From: Prauserella shujinwangii
GTDB taxonomy: Bacteria > Actinomycetota > Actinomycetes > Mycobacteriales > Pseudonocardiaceae
Reading direction: 5' to 3'
Assembly (NCBI RefSeq): GCF_003001955.1
Contig: NZ_PVNH01000011.1
Location: forward strand, 62,001-126,000
DNA length: 64,000 nucleotides
The translations under genes were made by a program, and so were the position numbers. Shown in pieces: positions 30,652-38,287 of this stretch. The first letter of the stretch is position 1. Each line of letters starts with the position of its first letter. Under the pieces are notes generated by a model that did not search any database, had not been told where the DNA came from, and saw only the letters and a list, made by a program, of their open reading frames with translations.

Positions 30652-30694
30652 GTTATCCACAGGTGGACGCCTTGTGGGCAAACCTGTGGATAAC
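30652..30694. terminator. Bidirectional terminator made of two inverted DnaA-box sequences
   Basis: GTTATCCACAGGT (30652-30664) and its exact complement (30682-30694) flank a 17-base loop. Each arm contains TTATCCACA, the consensus DnaA box. The structure lies between two convergent genes. Confidence 0.65.
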
Positions 30695-30706
30695 TTCGGG
30701 GTCCGC

Positions 30707-31480
30707 TCACCCGCCGGTCGCGGACAGCCACAGCCGCACCGCGAGGCCGAGGCCGGCGAGCGCGATCGCGATGCGCAACGGCCGCTCGGGCAACCGCCGC
30801 ACGATTCGCGGCCCGGTCCAGCTGCCCACGAGGCAGCCGAGGCCCAGCAGGCCCGCCGCGGCCCAGTCGACCGGCGCCAGGAACGCGTACGCCACGGCCG
30901 CGGTCACGTTGGCCGCGCCCGTGACGATGTTCTTCACGGCGTTGGTCACCGGCAGCGGTTCCGTGACCGACACGGAGAGCACCGCCAGCATCAGCACTCC
31001 GGCCGCGGCGCCGAAGTACCCGCCGTACAACCCGATCAGCACCACGGCGACGGCGAGCCCGGCGGTCAGGCGCGGCGCGCCGCCGCGGGCGCTCGCCCGC
31101 TCGTCGGCCAGCCTGCGCACCGGTTCCCGGACCAGCAGCAGCACCGAGCCGAGCGCGATGAGCCACGGCACGATCAGCTCGAACGTCCGTGCCGATGTGG
31201 TGAGCAGCAGATAGGCCCCGATCGACCCGCCCACGGCGGCGAGGACCATCAGCCTGGCCAGCCGCAGCAACTGGCCGCGCAGCTCGCGCCGGGAACCGAC
31301 GGCCGCGCCCACCGTGGTGGAGAACAGCGCCACCGTGTTGGTCACGTTCGCCGCGATCGGCGGCAGCCCGGCGGCGAGCAGGGCCGGGTAGCTGAACAGT
31401 GACGCCAGCCCGGCGACCGAGCCGGCCAGGCCCGCGCCGACGCCCGCGAGCACGAGCAACGCGATCGAGTCGAGGGCCAA
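30707..31480 (-). CDS. TauE/SafE-type membrane permease
   Basis: A 257-residue protein with about eight membrane segments and the TauE/SafE pattern: N-terminal 'AGVGAGLAGSVAGLASLFSYPALLAAGLPP' and a second-half repeat 'LIGLYGGYFGAAAGVLMLAVLSV'. The family exports sulfite, sulfoacetate or related anions. The start is TTG 31480, one base after the IclR regulator stop, so the two are co-transcribed. The substrate is probably the effector of that regulator, but neither is identified. Confidence 0.85.
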   Translation of the reverse strand: MALDSIALLVLAGVGAGLAGSVAGLASLFSYPALLAAGLPPIAANVTNTVALFSTTVGAAVGSRRELRGQLLRLARLMVLAAVGGSIGAYLLLTTSARTFELIVPWLIALGSVLLLVREPVRRLADERASARGGAPRLTAGLAVAVVLIGLYGGYFGAAAGVLMLAVLSVSVTEPLPVTNAVKNIVTGAANVTAAVAYAFLAPVDWAAAGLLGLGCLVGSWTGPRIVRRLPERPLRIAIALAGLGLAVRLWLSATGG

Positions 31481-31481
31481 C

Positions 31482-32288
31482 CTAGATCCCGGTCGGCAGG
31501 TCCGCTCCGGACAGGTCGACCGGGGCCATCTGCTCGATCGCCAGCCGCGTGCGGCGCATCGCGTCGAGGATCTCCCCGGTGCGCCGCTCGTCGAGGCTGT
31601 GCACGGGGATCGAGCAGCTGATCGCGTCGATGGCCGGACTCGCGTACCGCAGCACGAATCCGAAACAGCGCACCCCGGCGGAGTTCTCCTCGTCGTCGAT
31701 CGCGTACCCCCGCTCGCGCGTGCGGCGCAGGTCAGCCAGCAGCACGTCGTGGTCGACGATCGTCTTGGGGGTGAGCGGGGTCAGCTCCTGTGGGACGTGT
31801 GGTCCGATTCCGGACTCGAGCCGTTCGGCCAGCAGCGACTTGCCCATCGCGGTGCTGAACGCGGGCAGCCGCCTGCCCACCCGGCTGAACGGGCGCACGT
31901 ACCTGGTCGACTCCTTGGTGGCCAGATAGACGATGTCCCCGCGATCCAGGCGTCCGAAGTGGATGGTCTCGTTCAGCTCGGCGCTGAGATCGGCGATGTG
32001 GGGCTGCGCGATGCGCAGGTAAGGATCCGTGTCCAAATAGGTCGTTCCCGCCAGCAGGGCTCTGATCCCGATGCTGTACTGCGTCCCCGTGGCGTCGGCC
32101 CGCACCCAGCCACGCTCGACGAGCGTGCGGATGAGCGCGTACACACTGCTGCGCGGGGCGTCGAGCGCGTCGCTCAGCTCACGCAGGCGGGCGGGCCGGT
32201 TCTGCCGCGAGGCGAGCAGCTCCAGCAGATCGACGGTCCGGGCGGCGGACTTGACCCCGCGCACGCCCCGCTCGGGCTCGCCATCCAC
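31482..32288 (-). CDS. IclR-family transcriptional regulator
   Basis: This 268-residue regulator has an N-terminal winged helix ('SAARTVDLLELLASRQNRPARLRELSDALDAPRSSVYALIRTL' read in pieces, residues ~12-60) and an IclR effector domain with 'GRLDRGDIVYLATKES', 'AFSTAMGKSLLAE' and 'YAIDDEENSAGVRCFG'. GTG 32288 with GAGGAGGAG upstream is the better start; frame stays open to 32345. It is co-transcribed with the TauE-like gene. The inverted repeat at 32350-32371 is a candidate autoregulatory operator. Confidence 0.87.
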   Translation of the reverse strand: MDGEPERGVRGVKSAARTVDLLELLASRQNRPARLRELSDALDAPRSSVYALIRTLVERGWVRADATGTQYSIGIRALLAGTTYLDTDPYLRIAQPHIADLSAELNETIHFGRLDRGDIVYLATKESTRYVRPFSRVGRRLPAFSTAMGKSLLAERLESGIGPHVPQELTPLTPKTIVDHDVLLADLRRTRERGYAIDDEENSAGVRCFGFVLRYASPAIDAISCSIPVHSLDERRTGEILDAMRRTRLAIEQMAPVDLSGADLPTGI

Positions 32289-32349
32289 GTCGTCCGCTCC
32301 TCCTCGTCGATGCCGCCGGTGTTCTCTCGAGGAGGTTACCAGCATGACA

Positions 32350-32371
32350 CTTGTCTACATATGAAGACAAG
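32350..32371. promoter_or_regulatory. Candidate IclR operator between the iclR-like and recQ genes
   Basis: CTTGTCT (32350-32356) and AGACAAG (32365-32371) form a perfect 7-bp inverted repeat around the AT-rich spacer ACATATGA, in the short divergent promoter region. Confidence 0.5.
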
Positions 32372-32413
32372 GTGAGAGGGTTTCCGTCGCCGCCCGCGGG
32401 GAACACCGCGCGG

Positions 32414-34078
32414 GTGCCAGAGCATCCTCCCCGGCCGGGCCCACCGCGCGACGTGCGCGACCGCCTCCGCCGTACCGCCGAGGAAACCTTCGGCTGGTCG
32501 GACCTCTCTCCCGAACAGCTCGCGGCGATGGAGCACCTGCTCGACGGACGGGACACGCTCGTCGTCATGCCGACCGGTGCCGGCAAGTCCGCCATCTACC
32601 AGGTGCCCGCGTTGCTGCTGCCGGGCCCGACGGTCGTCGTGTCCCCGCTCATCGCCCTGCAGCACGACCAGGCCGCGCAGATCGGGGACAGCGAGGCGCC
32701 CGACGCCGTCGCCGTGAACTCGGCGCAGCGGCGCACCGACAGCGAGCGGTCCTGGGCGGCGGTGGGCTCGGGCGACGCCGAGTACCTCTTCCTCGCCCCG
32801 GAGCAGCTGGCCAAGGACGAGGTCGTCGCCGAGCTGCGGCAGGTGGGCCCGACGCTGTTCGTCGTGGACGAGGCCCACTGCATCTCGGTGTGGGGCCACG
32901 ACTTCCGGCCCGACTACCTGCGGCTCGGGCACGTCGTCGAGCAGCTCGGTCACCCGAGGGTGCTCGCGCTCACCGCGACCGCGAGCCAGCCGGTGCGGGA
33001 TGACATCGTCGACCGGCTCGGCATGCGGGACCCGGCGCGAGTCGTGGCCGGGTTCGACCGGCCCGAGCTGTACCTGGAGGTGCGCCGGTTCGCCGACGAC
33101 GACAGCAAGCGCGCCGCGGTGGTGGACTGGACCGTCGCCGCCGACAAGCCGGGGCTCGTCTACGCGGCCAGCCGCAGGGACACCGAACGCTACGCCGCGG
33201 AACTCGCCGCGCGGGGCATCCGCGCCGCGGCCTTCCACGCCGGGATCGACCGCGCGGAGAAGGCACGCGTGCACGAGCGCTTTCTCGCCGACGAGCTGGA
33301 CGTCGTGGTGGCGACCTCCGCCTTCGGGATGGGTATCGACAAGCCCAACGTCCGGTTCGTCGCGCACGCCTCGGCGCCGGAGTCGCTCGACTCCTACTAC
33401 CAGCAGATCGGGCGCGCCGGGCGCGACGAACGGCGGGCCGACGCGGTGCTGTTCTACCGGCCGCAGGACCTCGGCCTGCAACGCTTCCTCACCGCACGGC
33501 GCTTCGACGCCGACAGCGTGCGTGAGGTGGCCGAGGCGGTGCGCGACCACGAGGGGCCGGCGAGCCCGCAGGACGTGGACCGGGAGGTCGGGCACAGTCA
33601 CCGGAGGACGATGCGCAGCCTCGACCTGCTGTACGACGCCGATGTCCTCCGGCCCACCGCCGAGGGCCGGTTCGACCTCGGCCGCGAAGACCCGGGCACC
33701 GAGGAGGCCGTGGACCGGGTGGCGGGGGAGTTCGAGCGCCGCGAGCGTCTCGGCCGCTCCCGTATCGAGATCATGCGGCACTACGCCGAGACGCGTTCGT
33801 GCCGCCGCCGCTACCTGCTCGGCTACTTCGGTGAACCACTCGAACGGCCGTGCGGGTTCTGCGACACGTGCGCCGCGGGCACCGCGCAGGAACACACGAC
33901 CTCGGCCGCCACCGACGCCGAGTTCCCCGCCGACACCCGCGTGCGGCACCGCGAGTGGGGCAGCGGCACGGTGGTCTACCACGAGGACGACCGGCTCACG
34001 GTCCTCTTCGACGACCTCGGCTACCGCACGCTGTCCATGCCCGCCGTTCGCCGGGGCCGCCTGCTCACCAGGGAGTGA
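32414..34078 (+). CDS. recQ: RecQ-family ATP-dependent DNA helicase
   Basis: Of about 554 residues, this has helicase motif I 'MPTGAGKSAIYQVPA', the DEAH box 'VVDEAHCISVWGHDFRPDY', motif VI 'QQIGRAGRD', and the RecQ zinc site 'CRRRYLLGYFGE...CGFCDTCAAG'. The C-terminus ends in a small beta domain ('RVRHREWGSGTVVYHEDDR'). It unwinds forked and branched DNA 3'-to-5' during repair. Start uncertain: GTG 32414 is used; GTG 32372 and TTG 32351 are in-frame alternatives without clear ribosome sites. The short, HRDC-less form is common in actinobacteria. Confidence 0.88.
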   Translation: MPEHPPRPGPPRDVRDRLRRTAEETFGWSDLSPEQLAAMEHLLDGRDTLVVMPTGAGKSAIYQVPALLLPGPTVVVSPLIALQHDQAAQIGDSEAPDAVAVNSAQRRTDSERSWAAVGSGDAEYLFLAPEQLAKDEVVAELRQVGPTLFVVDEAHCISVWGHDFRPDYLRLGHVVEQLGHPRVLALTATASQPVRDDIVDRLGMRDPARVVAGFDRPELYLEVRRFADDDSKRAAVVDWTVAADKPGLVYAASRRDTERYAAELAARGIRAAAFHAGIDRAEKARVHERFLADELDVVVATSAFGMGIDKPNVRFVAHASAPESLDSYYQQIGRAGRDERRADAVLFYRPQDLGLQRFLTARRFDADSVREVAEAVRDHEGPASPQDVDREVGHSHRRTMRSLDLLYDADVLRPTAEGRFDLGREDPGTEEAVDRVAGEFERRERLGRSRIEIMRHYAETRSCRRRYLLGYFGEPLERPCGFCDTCAAGTAQEHTTSAATDAEFPADTRVRHREWGSGTVVYHEDDRLTVLFDDLGYRTLSMPAVRRGRLLTRE

Positions 34079-34271
34079 GGGTTCACCGCTCGCCACCCGT
34101 GCCGGTGCGGTCCTCCAGCATCGTCCGGCCATCAGGTCTCCCCCGGCTGCGCCAAGGGCATTCACGTCGAGTACCACCCGGTCGATCGACGGAACCGGTT
34201 TGGCACGGGTGTCCGGCGGCTACTCCTGCGTCCCGGACGCAATTGCCCGTTCCCGAGTGAAGGGGGCCGCC

Positions 34272-34721
34272 GTGACCGAAGCACGCGCGAGTCGAACCAG
34301 GACCAGACCGGTACAGCGCGTCGCCGCGCTGGTCGGCGCGGTGTTCCTGGTGGTCGGCGTACTGGGGTTCATCCCCGGCGTCACCACCAACTACGACCAG
34401 CTCGAATGGGCGGGCCCGGACGCGGACGCGATGCTGTTCGGCGTCTTCGCCGTATCCATCCTGCACAACCTGGTGCACCTTGCCTTCGGGGTGCTGGGCC
34501 TGGCCGCGGCCATGTCCGCCGCGATGTCCAGGATCTTCCTGCTGGTCGGCGGCTTGGTGTACCTGATCCTGACCGCGTACGGCGTGTGGGTGGACCTGTC
34601 CAGCGACGCGAACTTCATTCCCGTCAACACGCCCGACAACTGGCTGCACCTCGGTCTCGGTGTCGGCATGATCGCCGCGGCGCTGGTGGCCACGGCGATC
34701 GAGCGCAGGCGGATCGGCTGA
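34272..34721 (+). CDS. DUF4383-type four-helix membrane protein
   Basis: A 149-residue protein starting at GTG 34272 with AAGGGGG upstream. Four membrane segments alternate with 'GFIPGVTTNYDQLEWAG', 'FAVSILHNLVHLAFGVLGL' and 'NTPDNWLHLGLGVGMIAAA', the pattern of DUF4383 proteins. The conserved 'HNLVHL' and 'DNWLHL' histidines are intact. No function is known. It stands alone between recQ and the decayed carbamoyltransferase gene. Confidence 0.8.
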   Translation: MTEARASRTRTRPVQRVAALVGAVFLVVGVLGFIPGVTTNYDQLEWAGPDADAMLFGVFAVSILHNLVHLAFGVLGLAAAMSAAMSRIFLLVGGLVYLILTAYGVWVDLSSDANFIPVNTPDNWLHLGLGVGMIAAALVATAIERRRIG

Positions 34722-34724
34722 CGG

Positions 34725-35940
34725 TCAGCGACGCCCGTACCAGGTGTCGCCGACGACGATGTCGGCGACACCCCGGGCCTCGCAGTACGCCAGCAGATCG
34801 GACATGCGGTTAAGAAAGCCGTTGCCCTTGTGGTTCAGCGAGGTGTTGCACAGGATGCCGGTGCCGCACCGCTCGGTGCCGTCCACCTGCGCCCGCTGCT
34901 TGATCTCGTTGAGCCGGTCCCGGGTGGCGGCCTGGAACGGCTCCGCGAGCAACGAGCGCGCGAGCGGTCCACCGCGCCGGGCCGGGTTCGGCGTCGTGCC
35001 GGAACTCGAGTCCGCTGTAGACATCCCAGTCGATGTGCGGGTCTCCCTCGATGATGCACGGCGGCACGAACACCGACGAGAAGCCGTCCCGCCGCCACCG
35101 TTCGCTCCAGTCGCAGTTGAGTCCGCAGCCACCGGAGATCCGCAGCGGCACACCCTCGGGCAGCTCGTCCCGAGCCGCCCGCGCGAACACCTGGTACAGC
35201 CGGTCGGTGAGCAGTGCGGCGGCGTGTTTGGCCACTTCGGACTCCACTCCCGCGTTGTACCCGGGGGAGTCGCGGAACCGCTCCTTCGGTGCCGGGTACA
35301 GCGAGTCCAGGGTGAGGATCCGCTCCACGGTGTCCGCGAGCAGCGGGTCGGCCGCCTTCGCGTCGCCGTACGCGGCCAGCGCCATGAGCTTGCCGCTCAC
35401 GCCCAGATCGGGCACGGCGCCCGAGTCGGGGAAGGTGGGGTCGGCCAGTGCGTAGCGGAACGCGTACCTGGCGCCGGGCGCCGACAGCACCGGAATCTCC
35501 CGGCACACCCGGTACCGCTCGTCCACCAGGTAGAAGGCCCCGGTGACGCCCTCCCACACCAGGACGGCCTGCTGCCCGGGGCGTTCCAGCCGGGGAACCC
35601 TGCCCAGCGCCATCATGATGTGCGACCGGACGTGCGAGGACGAGAGGTACTCCGCCTGCCTGCCGAACCACGTCGTCCACCCGCGGCTCGGTGCGTGCGT
35701 GCCGTGGTACCCGGCCGCGATCGGTTGCCGTCCCGCCTGCCAGCCGCCGGGCGCCAGCACATCGGGCGGGGCGTCGATGGCCTCCGCCACGTCCCGGAGT
35801 GTGCTCGGGGTGAAGGCGGCGTGGCGCGGGAACGAATCCTTCTCCAACTCGATCGACAGGGCCAGTCGCCTGTTCTCGATGACGGCCATACCACCGTCGT
35901 GGCCCGGCTTCAGGTCGGCTACCAGCTCACATCCCTGTGC
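34725..35940 (-). pseudogene. Decayed carbamoyltransferase (NodU/CmcH/TobZ family)
   Basis: The N-terminal Kae1-like part is recognisable ('LKPGHDGGMAVIENRRLALSIELEKDS', in pieces; 'SSSHVRSHIMMALG'; 'GVTGAFYLVDERY') and runs in one frame to 'HIDWDVYSGLEF'. Near 34990 the frame changes, and what follows ('RSLLAEPFQAATRDRLNEI', 'GILCNTSLNHKGNGFLNRMSDL') is the C-terminal domain. The segment that should precede RSLLAEPF, with the conserved GPRALGN motif, is missing. So are the blocks after 'EIKQR' (normally RExxRPIAP) and after 'VDGTERC'. About 400 codons remain where the family has more than 500. No ATG/GTG start is seen before 'VADLKPGHDGG'. An inactive remnant, divergent from the esterase at 36089. 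Confidence 0.8.
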
Positions 35941-36088
35941 TCGTCTTCGGCAGGACCGCCCCTGCTGGTACCCCCGGCGCGCTGCGGCAAACGGTGCCCT
36001 GATGGGGCGGTACCTGTTTTGGCTGCGGCCCATTCGGGGACTTCCTTGGCGACCAGCTCGACGCGGACGAGGACCCGAGGAGGCTCGT

Positions 36089-37021
36089 GTGATCACCATC
36101 GCGGGGATGAGCCCGCAGGCGGCGATCCTGCTCGCCCGCCTGCGCCTCGCCCGTCGCAAACGCGTTTACGCCGACCTCGGCACGTTTCACGAGAGCATCA
36201 GGGAGAACCAGCGGAGCGACCCGGCACGGCCCCCGGCGTGGGTGCACGACCAGGTGTCCGTGCGCTGCACCGAGGTCCGGGGCAGGCCGTGTTACACGCT
36301 CGAACCGTTCCGCCCGGCACGTGGCAAGCACGTCCTGTACTTCCACGGCGGCGCCTACGTCCACCAGATCCTGAGCGACCACTGGGCGTTCTTCGTCCGG
36401 CTGATCGAGCGGACCGGGTGCACGGTGACGGCGGTGATCTATCCACTGGCGCCCCAGCACACCTGCGCGGACACGGTGCCCATGGTGGCGGCCGCCTACG
36501 ACGAGATCCTCGGCCAGGTCGATCCCGCCGACCAGGTCCTCATGGGGGACTCGGCGGGCGGCGCGCTGACCCTGGTCATCGCCGAATCCCTGGAGGAGGC
36601 GGGCAGGCCACAACCCAAGGAGGTCGTGCTGCTCTCCCCGTGGCTGGACGTGACGATGACCGACCCCCGGCAGCCGGAGCTGGACCGCAAGGACCCCTAC
36701 CTGGCCGTCAACGGGCTGCGTGCGGCGGGCCGGATGTACGCCGACAACCGGAACCCGCGCGATCCGCGGGTCAGTCCGCTGTTCGGGCCGCTGTCCGCCC
36801 TCGACCGCGTCAGCGTGTTCGTCGGCACGAGGGACGTCCTGCTCGCCGATGCCAGGAACCTGCGCGACGAGGCCGAGCGGCGCGGTGTCGAGATCGCCTA
36901 CCACGAGTACGAGCAGATGATCCACGCCTGGCCGCTCATGTCGATCCCCGAGGGCAGGGACGCGCTGGAGCGCATCGCGAGCCTCGTCGAGCGCGCTCCC
37001 GTGCCTGGTCACCCCTCGTGA
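36089..37021 (+). CDS. Alpha/beta hydrolase, hormone-sensitive-lipase (HSL) type esterase
   Basis: A 310-residue enzyme with the HSL oxyanion motif 'LYFHGGAYV', nucleophile 'MGDSAGGALTL', acid in 'FVGTRDVLLAD' and histidine in 'YEQMIHAWPLM'. It should hydrolyse short acyl or aryl esters; the substrate is unknown. GTG 36089 follows GAGGAGG. It is divergent from the carbamoyltransferase remnant and convergent with the lacI-type gene, separated by a CAACGTGGTG palindrome. Confidence 0.87.
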   Translation: MITIAGMSPQAAILLARLRLARRKRVYADLGTFHESIRENQRSDPARPPAWVHDQVSVRCTEVRGRPCYTLEPFRPARGKHVLYFHGGAYVHQILSDHWAFFVRLIERTGCTVTAVIYPLAPQHTCADTVPMVAAAYDEILGQVDPADQVLMGDSAGGALTLVIAESLEEAGRPQPKEVVLLSPWLDVTMTDPRQPELDRKDPYLAVNGLRAAGRMYADNRNPRDPRVSPLFGPLSALDRVSVFVGTRDVLLADARNLRDEAERRGVEIAYHEYEQMIHAWPLMSIPEGRDALERIASLVERAPVPGHPS

Positions 37022-37026
37022 CCGCG

Positions 37027-37062
37027 CAACGTGGTGAGCACCACGTTGCTCACTCACGAGTC
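37027..37062. repeat. Partial copy C of the palindromic repeat, also a terminator
   Basis: CAACGTGGTG (37027-37036) pairs with CACCACGTTG (37039-37048) and runs into CTCACTCACGAG, matching the right half of the repeats at 16586 and 43014. The left CGTGAGTG arm is absent. It includes the stop codon of the lacI-type gene. Confidence 0.55.
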
Positions 37063-38060
37063 GTGGAGTCCCGGATCACGAGCTCCGGTTTGAACATCAC
37101 CTGCTGGTGGGCGTGGGTCTCCGGGTGGTCGCACTCCTCCACCAGCAGCTGGGCGGCCGCACGGCCGATCTGCTGCGTCGGCTGGCGGATCGAGGTCAGC
37201 GGAACGGCGGCGTCGGCGGCGAACTCGATGTCGTCGTAGCCGACGATCGCGAGGTCGTCCGGGACGCGGCGGCCCGTGTTCAGCGCCGCCCGCAGCACGC
37301 CGAGGGCCATCAGGTCGTTCGCGCAGAACACCGCGGTGGTGGCCCGGTCGTCGGCGAACCGGGCGCGGGCGGCGTCGTGCGCGGTGCGCGCGTTCATCGC
37401 CCGTTCCTCCACGACGTCGATCACCTCGCCGGGGTCGAGGCCGGCGGCGGCGACGGCCTGGCGCAGGCCGGTGAGCCGGTCGGCGCACTGCCGCAGGCCG
37501 AGCGGCCCGGTCAGGTACAGGATCCGCTCGTGCCCGAGGCCCAGCAGGTGCGCTCCGGCCAGCTCGCCGCCGACGACGTCGTCCACCGCCACCGAGCAGC
37601 AGTTGACGCGCGGATCGTGGCGGTCCACCAGAACGGTGGGCGTACCCCGCCTGCGCAGCGCGTCGAGCCGCTCCGAGCCGACCTCGATCGGCGTGATCAG
37701 CACGCCCCGCACCCGCTGCTCCTCCAGCACCTGCAGGTAGCGGTTCTCCCTGGACGGCTGGTCGTCGGAGTTGCACAGTACGACCGCGTAGCCGAGCTCG
37801 TCCGCGACGTCCTCGGCGCCGCGGGCGACGTCGTGGAAGAACGGGTTGGCCATGTCGAGCACGATCAGCCCGATGGAGCGGCTCGTGCCCGCCCGCAGCT
37901 GCGCCGCGGAGGAGTTGCGCACGAAACCGAGTGCGGAGATCGCGGCCTGCACCGCGGCCCGGGTGCTGTCGGCGACGCGTTCGGGGTGGTTGAGGACGTT
38001 GGACACGGTGCCGACCGAGACGCCGGCGCGTTCGGCGACGTCCTTGATGCTCGGAGACAT
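37050..38060 (-). CDS. LacI-family repressor of the rhamnose regulon
   Basis: This 336-residue regulator begins 'MSPSIKDVAERAGVSVGTVS', a textbook LacI helix-turn-helix with hinge 'SSAAQLRAGTSRSIGLIV', followed by a periplasmic-binding-protein fold. ATG 38060 is the start. It is divergent from the nine-gene rhamnose operon, and the intergenic region has a perfect LacI palindrome plus two variants, one 20 bases before its own start. It most likely represses the operon and itself until a rhamnose-derived ligand binds. Confidence 0.88.
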   Translation of the reverse strand: MSPSIKDVAERAGVSVGTVSNVLNHPERVADSTRAAVQAAISALGFVRNSSAAQLRAGTSRSIGLIVLDMANPFFHDVARGAEDVADELGYAVVLCNSDDQPSRENRYLQVLEEQRVRGVLITPIEVGSERLDALRRRGTPTVLVDRHDPRVNCCSVAVDDVVGGELAGAHLLGLGHERILYLTGPLGLRQCADRLTGLRQAVAAAGLDPGEVIDVVEERAMNARTAHDAARARFADDRATTAVFCANDLMALGVLRAALNTGRRVPDDLAIVGYDDIEFAADAAVPLTSIRQPTQQIGRAAAQLLVEECDHPETHAHQQVMFKPELVIRDSTTRE

Positions 38061-38079
38061 TGCCTTCGATCCTCGCTCT

Positions 38080-38091
38080 TGAAACGTGTCA
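38080..38091. promoter_or_regulatory. LacI-type operator (autoregulation)
   Basis: TGAAACGTGTCA differs by one base from the perfect palindrome at 38237 and lies 20 bases upstream of the lacI-type start codon. Confidence 0.6.
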
Positions 38092-38194
38092 GCGCACAAC
38101 CCGTGTGACACCCCGTGTCGTCGGGTGCACGCTAGCACGGGCGGCGCGGGACCTGGTACGCCGGATCGTTACCAACGGCCCGTCACTGGAGGTC

Positions 38195-38223
38195 TTGACG
38201 GGTGGGATCGCCTCCCCTACGTT
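38195..38223 (+). promoter_or_regulatory. Rhamnose operon promoter
   Basis: TTGACG (38195-38200) and TACGTT (38218-38223) are 17 bases apart. The predicted start of transcription near 38230 is followed within ten bases by the main operator. Confidence 0.6.
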
Positions 38224-38236
38224 GAGCGCCACTGTG

Positions 38237-38262
38237 TGAAACGTTTCATGCCGACACGTTTC
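38237..38262. promoter_or_regulatory. Main LacI-type operator of the rhamnose operon, with an adjacent partial site
   Basis: TGAAACGTTTCA (38237-38248) is a perfect 12-bp palindrome with the central CG typical of LacI operators. GACACGTTTCC (38252-38262) repeats the right half-site just downstream. Binding here would block the promoter at 38195-38223. Confidence 0.75.
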
Positions 38263-38287
38263 CTGGTCTCCAACGAGGGAGGGCATC

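Noticed and set aside
30652-30694. Replication origin
   Set aside because: Only two DnaA boxes in a compact hairpin, no AT-rich unwinding element and no dnaA/dnaN/parAB genes nearby.
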